Assembly: GCA_963757395.1 (NCBI GenBank)
Contig: CAVWRK010000003.1
Location: 806,001 to 870,000, forward strand
Direction: 5' to 3'
Length of the DNA stretch: 64,000 nt
Source of the DNA: DATAOG01 sp963757395
Lineage (GTDB): Bacteria > Pseudomonadota > Alphaproteobacteria > Geminicoccales > Geminicoccaceae
In this document: piece after piece, positions 59,437-64,000 of the stretch
How positions within the stretch are numbered: the stretch's first letter is position 1
Layout of the letters: the number at the start of each line of letters is the position of its first letter
Notes under the pieces: generated by a model
The model's input: only the letters and a program-made list of their open reading frames with translations
Told to the model about the DNA's origin: nothing
Database searches by the model: none
Position numbers and translations under genes: made by a program

Positions 59437-60321
59437 ATGCCGACCAAGGTCGAGAAGGACGCGATCACCGGCCAGGAGACCACCGGCCACGAGTGGGACG
59501 GCCTCAAGGAATTGAACACGCCGCTGCCCAAGTGGTGGCTGTACGTGATGTACGCGACGATCGCGTTCGCCGTCGTCTGGTGGCTGCTCTACCCGAGCTG
59601 GCCCTGGGTCAACAGCTATTTCCCGGGCATCCTCGGTTACAGCCAGCGCGAGGCGCTCGACGAGCGGATGGCCGAGGCGGCCGCGGCCCGGCGCGGCTAT
59701 CAGGAGCGCCTGGCGGCAGCCTCGCTCGACCAGATCGCCGCCGATCCGGAGCTGGCAGCGATCGCTTTCGCCGGCGGTCAGGCGGCGTTCAACGACAACT
59801 GCGCGCCCTGCCATGGCCTGGGCGGCGCCGGCCAGGGCAACTATCCGAGCCTCGCCGACGACAGCTGGATCTGGGGCGGCACCCTCGAGGCGATCGAGAC
59901 CACGATCAAGTTCGGCATCCGCAGCGGCCACCCGGACGCCCGCTTCAACGAGATGCCGGCCTTCGGCGCCGATCAGATGCTCGATCGCGGTCAGATCGAC
60001 GACGTCGCGACCTACGTGCTCTCGCTCTCCGGCCAAGCCCCGGCACCGTCGCAGGACCAGGCGGCCGCGATCAAGAGCGGCGCCGTCCTGTTCGCCGACC
60101 AGTGCGCCGCCTGCCACGGCGACGACGGCAAGGGCAGCGAGGAGCTGGGCGCGCCCGATCTGACCGACGACATCTGGCTCTACGGCGGCACCAAGGCCGA
60201 CATCGTCCGCCAGATCTACCAGCCGCGCCAGGGCGTCATGCCGGCCTGGGCGGGCCGCCTCGACCCGGTCACGATCAAGAGCCTCGCGATCTACGTCCAC
60301 GCGCTGGGCGGAGGCCAGTAA
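59437..60321 (+). CDS. ccoP: cbb3-type oxidase di-haem subunit III
   Basis: A 294-residue membrane-anchored cytochrome c. The N-terminal part has GQETTGHEWDGLKELNTPLP and a membrane segment VMYATIAFAVVWWLLYPSWP. Two CxxCH haem sites are visible: NDNCAPCHGLGGAGQ near 124 and ADQCAACHGDDGKGS near 222. Distal Met ligands are in NEMPAF and QGVMPAWAGRL. It receives electrons from soluble cytochrome c or cupredoxin. Confidence 0.96.
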   Translation: MPTKVEKDAITGQETTGHEWDGLKELNTPLPKWWLYVMYATIAFAVVWWLLYPSWPWVNSYFPGILGYSQREALDERMAEAAAARRGYQERLAAASLDQIAADPELAAIAFAGGQAAFNDNCAPCHGLGGAGQGNYPSLADDSWIWGGTLEAIETTIKFGIRSGHPDARFNEMPAFGADQMLDRGQIDDVATYVLSLSGQAPAPSQDQAAAIKSGAVLFADQCAACHGDDGKGSEELGAPDLTDDIWLYGGTKADIVRQIYQPRQGVMPAWAGRLDPVTIKSLAIYVHALGGGQ

Positions 60322-60323
60322 GC

Positions 60324-61799
60324 TTGGAGGTCCAGGCAGCGCCCCAGGCAGCGCCAGGCGTGGGCGAGGTCGCCGTCGAGCACGCGGTCTCCTTCAAGGA
60401 GCTCAAGAAAGACCCGCTCTACGCCAAGCAGATCAAGGTCTACGCCAAGGCGGTCAAGGGCCGCTTCCGCCAGATCAAATGGGCGGTCCTGATCGCTCTC
60501 CTGGGCATCTACTACGTGGTGCCGTGGCTGCGCTGGGACCGTGGCCCGGGCGTGCCGGACCAGGCGGTCCTGATCGACATGCCGGGCCGGCGCGCCTACT
60601 TCCTCTGGATCGAGATCTGGCCGCAGGAGATCTACTACCTCACGTTCGTCCTGATGCTCGGCGCCTTCGGGCTGTTCCTCGCGACCAGCGTCGGCGGCCG
60701 GGTCTGGTGCGGCTTCACCTGCCCGCAGACCGTCTGGACCGATCTCTTCATGTGGGTCGAGCGCCGGATCGAGGGCGATCGCGGCGCCCGCATCCGGCTC
60801 GACAAGGCGCCCCTGTCGCGCACCAAGATCCTGCGCAAGTCCGGAAAACACGCGGCCTGGCTCGTGATCGCGGCGCTGACCGGCGGCGCCTGGATCATGT
60901 ACTTCAACGACGCGCCGACCGTGAGCCTTGCGCTCCTGACCGGCGAGGCGAGCTTCGCCCAGTATTTCTTCTTCGGCCTGTTCACAGGCACGACCTACCT
61001 TCTGGCCGGCTTCGCGCGCGAGCAGGTCTGCACCTACATGTGCCCCTGGCCGCGCTTCCAGGCGGCGCTGCTCGATCGGGATTCCTACGTCGTCACCTAC
61101 GAGCGCTGGCGGGGCGAGCCGCGCGCGCCGCACAAAAAAGGCCAAAGCTGGGAAAACCGGGGCGACTGCATCGCCTGCAACAACTGCGTCGCGGTCTGCC
61201 CGACGGGCATCGACATCCGCGACGGCCTGCAGCTCGAATGCATCGGCTGCGGCCTGTGCGTGGATGCCTGCAACGACGTCATGGACCGGATCGGCCGGCC
61301 GGGCGAGCTGATCACGCTCGACACCGAGCGCAACCAACAGCTGCGCATCCAAGGCCTGCCCCCGACCACCCGGATCCTCCGGCCGCGCACCCTGATCTAT
61401 GCCGTGATTCTCCTGTTGATCGGGACCGGGGTGCTGATCGGCCTCTCGGCCCGCTCGAGCATCGACCTCAACGTCCTGCACGACCGCAACCCCTTGTTCG
61501 TCCGGCTGTCCGACGGCAGCATCCGCAACGGCTACACGATCAAGATCCTGAACAAGAGCCACGCCCTGCGCCAGTACGCGCTCCAGATCGAGGGCGTGCC
61601 GGGGGCTACTGTCTCCGTGCTCGGCGGAGACGGCCTGGTGCTGTCGGCCAAGCCCGATACGGTCGCGACCTACCGGGCCTACGTGACCGCGCCGCGCTCG
61701 GCGTTGGGCGATGAGGCCGAGAAGCTGACCTTCGAGCTGAAGGACCCCGCAAGCGGCGCCGAGGCCAAGCACAAGTCCGTGTTCAGAGGGCCGGGATGA
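60324..61799 (+). CDS. ccoG: cbb3 oxidase accessory protein CcoG/FixG
   Basis: A 491-residue membrane protein from TTG 60324, 2 bp after the ccoP stop, with GGAGG upstream; GTG 60360 is an alternative. Membrane segments include WAVLIALLGIYYVVPWLRWD and YLTFVLMLGAFGLFLATSVG. The motif WCGFTCPQTVWTDLF is followed by two 4Fe-4S sites, CIACNNCVAVCPTG near 282 and CIGCGLCVDACNDV near 310. CcoG reduces copper for delivery to the CuB site. Its end overlaps ccoH as ATGA. Confidence 0.95.
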   Translation: MEVQAAPQAAPGVGEVAVEHAVSFKELKKDPLYAKQIKVYAKAVKGRFRQIKWAVLIALLGIYYVVPWLRWDRGPGVPDQAVLIDMPGRRAYFLWIEIWPQEIYYLTFVLMLGAFGLFLATSVGGRVWCGFTCPQTVWTDLFMWVERRIEGDRGARIRLDKAPLSRTKILRKSGKHAAWLVIAALTGGAWIMYFNDAPTVSLALLTGEASFAQYFFFGLFTGTTYLLAGFAREQVCTYMCPWPRFQAALLDRDSYVVTYERWRGEPRAPHKKGQSWENRGDCIACNNCVAVCPTGIDIRDGLQLECIGCGLCVDACNDVMDRIGRPGELITLDTERNQQLRIQGLPPTTRILRPRTLIYAVILLLIGTGVLIGLSARSSIDLNVLHDRNPLFVRLSDGSIRNGYTIKILNKSHALRQYALQIEGVPGATVSVLGGDGLVLSAKPDTVATYRAYVTAPRSALGDEAEKLTFELKDPASGAEAKHKSVFRGPG

Positions 61800-62302
61800 T
61801 GGCGTCGGTCCTGGCGGGTGCGCGACGGGCAGAGAGGGGATGGTGGATTCCCTGGACCTTCGTCGGCTTTTTCGCGGTCGTGTTCGCGGTCAACGGCGTC
61901 ATGGTCTGGTTCGCGCTTGCGAGCTGGACCGGGCTCGAGACCACGAACCCCTATGAGCGCGGCCTCGCCTACAACCGCGCGCTCGAGGCGGCGAAGGAGC
62001 AGGCAGCCCTCGGCTGGCAGGCGGACTTCCACTTCGAGCAGAGCGGCGCACGCCGGGGCCGGATCGATCTCCGGCTTCAGGGCCGGGACGGCGCGCGACT
62101 GCAAGGCGCCAAGGTCGACGCGGAGCTCGTGCGGCCGACCGAGGAAGGCTACGACTTCGCCCTCGACCTGTCGGAAAGCGAGCCCGGCCGCTACCAGGCT
62201 GAAGTCGAGCTGCCGCTCGTGGGCCAGTGGGAGGTCCGCCTCGCCGCCCGGGCCCGGGGCGAGGTCTACCGCCTGAGCCCCCGGATCTACCTGAAGCCAT
62301 GA
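61796..62302 (+). CDS. ccoH: cbb3 oxidase assembly protein CcoH/FixH
   Basis: A 168-residue protein. The membrane anchor is WIPWTFVGFFAVVFAVNGVM near the start, then the FixH block YERGLAYNRALEAAKEQAAL and a periplasmic beta-rich domain ending in GEVYRLSPRIYLKP. FixH is needed for cbb3 assembly, probably for copper insertion with the ATPase next door. It overlaps ccoG and ccoI by 4 bases each. Confidence 0.93.
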   Translation: MMASVLAGARRAERGWWIPWTFVGFFAVVFAVNGVMVWFALASWTGLETTNPYERGLAYNRALEAAKEQAALGWQADFHFEQSGARRGRIDLRLQGRDGARLQGAKVDAELVRPTEEGYDFALDLSESEPGRYQAEVELPLVGQWEVRLAARARGEVYRLSPRIYLKP

Positions 62303-64000
62303 CCGCCGAGGCCGCGCTTCGCTCGCCTGTGGCCGAAGCGGAGCATCCGCCCGCCCTGATCGACCCGTCGAGCTTCGTCCAGGCGGCCGGCGATGGTGTG
62401 CACACCCTGCACCTGATGGTCGACGGCCTCCACTGCGGCGGCTGCGTGCGCCGGATCGAGCGGGCGCTCGCCGCCGAGCCCGGCGTCGAGAGCGCGCGCG
62501 TCAACCTCACGACCCGCCGGCTCGTGGTCAGCTGGCGCGGCGCCGCGGCCACGGCCGCCCGCCTGGTCGAGGCGGTGACCCGGGAAGGCTACCGCGCGAC
62601 CCCCTACGACCCGCGCCAGCTCGCCGCCGGCGATGCCGAGGCCGAGCGCCGCCTCTTGCGCGCGCTCGCGGTCGCGGGCTTCGCCGCCGGCAACGTCATG
62701 CTGCTGTCGATCTCGGTCTGGGCGGGCGAGGCCTACGCCATGGGCGACGCCACCCGCGCGCTGATGCACTGGTTCTCGGCGCTGATCGCGCTGCCCGCGA
62801 TCGCCTACGCCGGCCAGCCGTTTTTTGCCAGCGCGCTCGGTGCCTTGCGCCACCGGCGCACCAACATGGACGTGCCGATCTCGGTCGGCATCCTGCTCGC
62901 CGCCGGCATGAGCCTGTTCGAGACGCTGCGCGGCGGCCCGCACGCCTATTTCGACTCCGCCGTGACCCTGCTCTTTTTCCTGTTGATCGGCCGTTTTCTG
63001 GACCTGCGCGCCCGCGGCCAGGCGCGCTCGGCGGCGGCACGCCTGCTGGCGCTCGGCGCCGAGGCGGTCACGGTCCTGACCGCCGATGGCCGCCGCCAGG
63101 TGCTGCCGGCGGCCAGCGTCGCCCCCGGCATGACGGTGCTGGTCGCCGCCGGCGAGCGGATCGGGATCGATGGCCGCATCCTGGCCGGCCGCTCCGAGAT
63201 CGACACCAGCCTGATCACCGGCGAGAGCCTGCCGCGCGCGGTCGGCGTTGGCGATCCGGTGTTTGCCGGCACCATCAACCAGGGCGCGCCCCTCCGCCTC
63301 GAGGCGACCGCGGTCGGCGACAGCACGCTGCTCGCCGAGATCGTCCGCCTGATGGAGCTGGCCGAGCAGCGCCGGGCCAGATACGTCATCCTCGCCGACC
63401 GGATCGCCCGCCTCTACGCGCCCGCGGTCCACGGCCTGGCGTTGGCTACCTTTCTCGGCTGGGTGCTCATCGGCGGCATCGCCTGGCAGACAGCGCTGCT
63501 CTACGCGGTCGCGGTGCTGATCATCACCTGCCCCTGCGCGCTCGGGCTCGCGGTGCCGGCGGTCCAGGTGATCGCGAGCGGCCGGCTGCTGCGCCGGGGC
63601 GTGCTGCTGAAATCCGCGACCGCGCTCGAGCGCCTGGCCGAGGTCGACACTGTCGTGCTCGACAAGACCGGGACCCTGACGCTCGGCCATCCGACGCTCG
63701 ACCGTGGCTGCGATCCGGCAGCGCTCGAGCTCGCAGCCTCGCTCGCCGGCGCCTCGCGCCACCCACTCGCCAGGGCGCTCTGCCGGGCGGCACCTTCCGT
63801 ACCGGTCGCGGACGGCGTCGAGGAAGTGCCCGGCCAAGGCCTCCGCTGCGGCAAGGTTCGCCTCGGCAACCGCGGCTGGTGTGGAATCGAAGCTGCGGAC
63901 GAGGTGGCGGGACCGGAGTTGTGGCTCGCTCGGCCCGACCGGCCGCCGGTCCGTTTCACGTTCAGCGACTCCGTTGCGCGCCGATGCGACCGCCGTGGTC
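62299..64000 (+). CDS. ccoI: Copper-exporting P-type ATPase CcoI/FixI, partial and frameshifted near the window end
   Basis: About 567 codons are visible from ATG 62299 to the right edge. The N-terminal metal domain has LHCGGCVRR with C46 and C49. The transport motif TCPCALGLAVP is near 411, the phosphorylation motif is VLDKTGTLTLGHP with D455, and LITGESLPR lies before. CcoI pumps copper outward for the cbb3 CuB site. Near the edge the frame slips: FTFSDS should continue LRADATAVV but reads VARRCDRRG, an extra base at 63970-63973. The hinge-domain end and last helices are outside the window. Confidence 0.93.
   Translation, partial: MTAEAALRSPVAEAEHPPALIDPSSFVQAAGDGVHTLHLMVDGLHCGGCVRRIERALAAEPGVESARVNLTTRRLVVSWRGAAATAARLVEAVTREGYRATPYDPRQLAAGDAEAERRLLRALAVAGFAAGNVMLLSISVWAGEAYAMGDATRALMHWFSALIALPAIAYAGQPFFASALGALRHRRTNMDVPISVGILLAAGMSLFETLRGGPHAYFDSAVTLLFFLLIGRFLDLRARGQARSAAARLLALGAEAVTVLTADGRRQVLPAASVAPGMTVLVAAGERIGIDGRILAGRSEIDTSLITGESLPRAVGVGDPVFAGTINQGAPLRLEATAVGDSTLLAEIVRLMELAEQRRARYVILADRIARLYAPAVHGLALATFLGWVLIGGIAWQTALLYAVAVLIITCPCALGLAVPAVQVIASGRLLRRGVLLKSATALERLAEVDTVVLDKTGTLTLGHPTLDRGCDPAALELAASLAGASRHPLARALCRAAPSVPVADGVEEVPGQGLRCGKVRLGNRGWCGIEAADEVAGPELWLARPDRPPVRFTFSDSVARRCDRRG

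Noticed and set aside
63948..63963. parS-like word GTTTCACGT
   Set aside because: Only one half matches the parS consensus; the other half is unrelated and it lies within ccoI.

Overview
This is a GC-rich (about 70% by eye) chromosomal segment of an alphaproteobacterium, most like a Rhodospirillales-type lineage. The support is the origin-proximal cluster hemE-hemJ-rho-mnmE-mnmG-rsmG-parA-parB with a perfect parS site, a separate F0 operon with two b-type subunits (atpI-B-E-b'-b), the ethylmalonyl-CoA pathway genes, a GTTC-N7-GTTC SOS box and an FNR/FixK-controlled ccoNOQP-ccoGHI locus. No phage, insertion sequence, CRISPR array, rRNA or tRNA was found; the window is core chromosome with a few accessory patches.

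Layout. 0-1.4 kb: end of a methyltransferase gene, a decayed XRE-type antitoxin and an intact vapBC pair. 1.4-17 kb: origin region. A PEP-synthase regulatory kinase/pyrophosphorylase (fused in frame to a membrane coiled-coil protein) diverges from hemE across a 390-bp gap that is the best oriC candidate; then hemJ, rho, a quinone oxidoreductase, a DUF255 protein, mnmE, a small secreted protein, mnmG, rsmG (with parS inside), parA and parB. 17-23 kb: suf Fe-S operon on the minus strand, led by its Rrf2-type regulator (sufR-B-C-D-S-T). 23-30 kb: radical SAM protein behind an SOS box, S9 peptidase, esterase, GluQ-RS, lipoprotein lipase, Gfo/Idh oxidoreductase and a small ribbon-helix-helix protein. 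30-35.5 kb: ethylmalonyl-CoA pathway (ecm diverging from ccr-mcd), in which ccr carries an N-terminal helix-turn-helix domain. 35.5-38.3 kb: OmpA-like protein, amidase, pseudoazurin. 38.4-45 kb: nucleotide-sugar and surface polysaccharide genes. 45-57 kb: rluB, peptidase C26, membrane proteins, a GST, the F0 operon, smc. 57-64 kb: cbb3 oxidase and its assembly genes, cut off within ccoI.

Two themes stand out. First, ecm and ccr-mcd share a divergent promoter whose two -35 boxes lie inside one perfect 17-bp palindrome, and the first plus-strand product is an apparent HTH-crotonyl-CoA carboxylase/reductase fusion; this looks like an enzyme carrying its own operator-binding domain. Second, seven otherwise normal genes (the ppsR-linked coiled-coil gene, DUF255, parB, sufB, Gfo/Idh, rluB, ccoI) are each broken by what looks like one single-base indel, mostly in short G/C runs. 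Because parB, sufB and ccoI are hit, residual assembly error is more likely than real gene decay, and the frameshifted genes should be read as probably intact in the organism.
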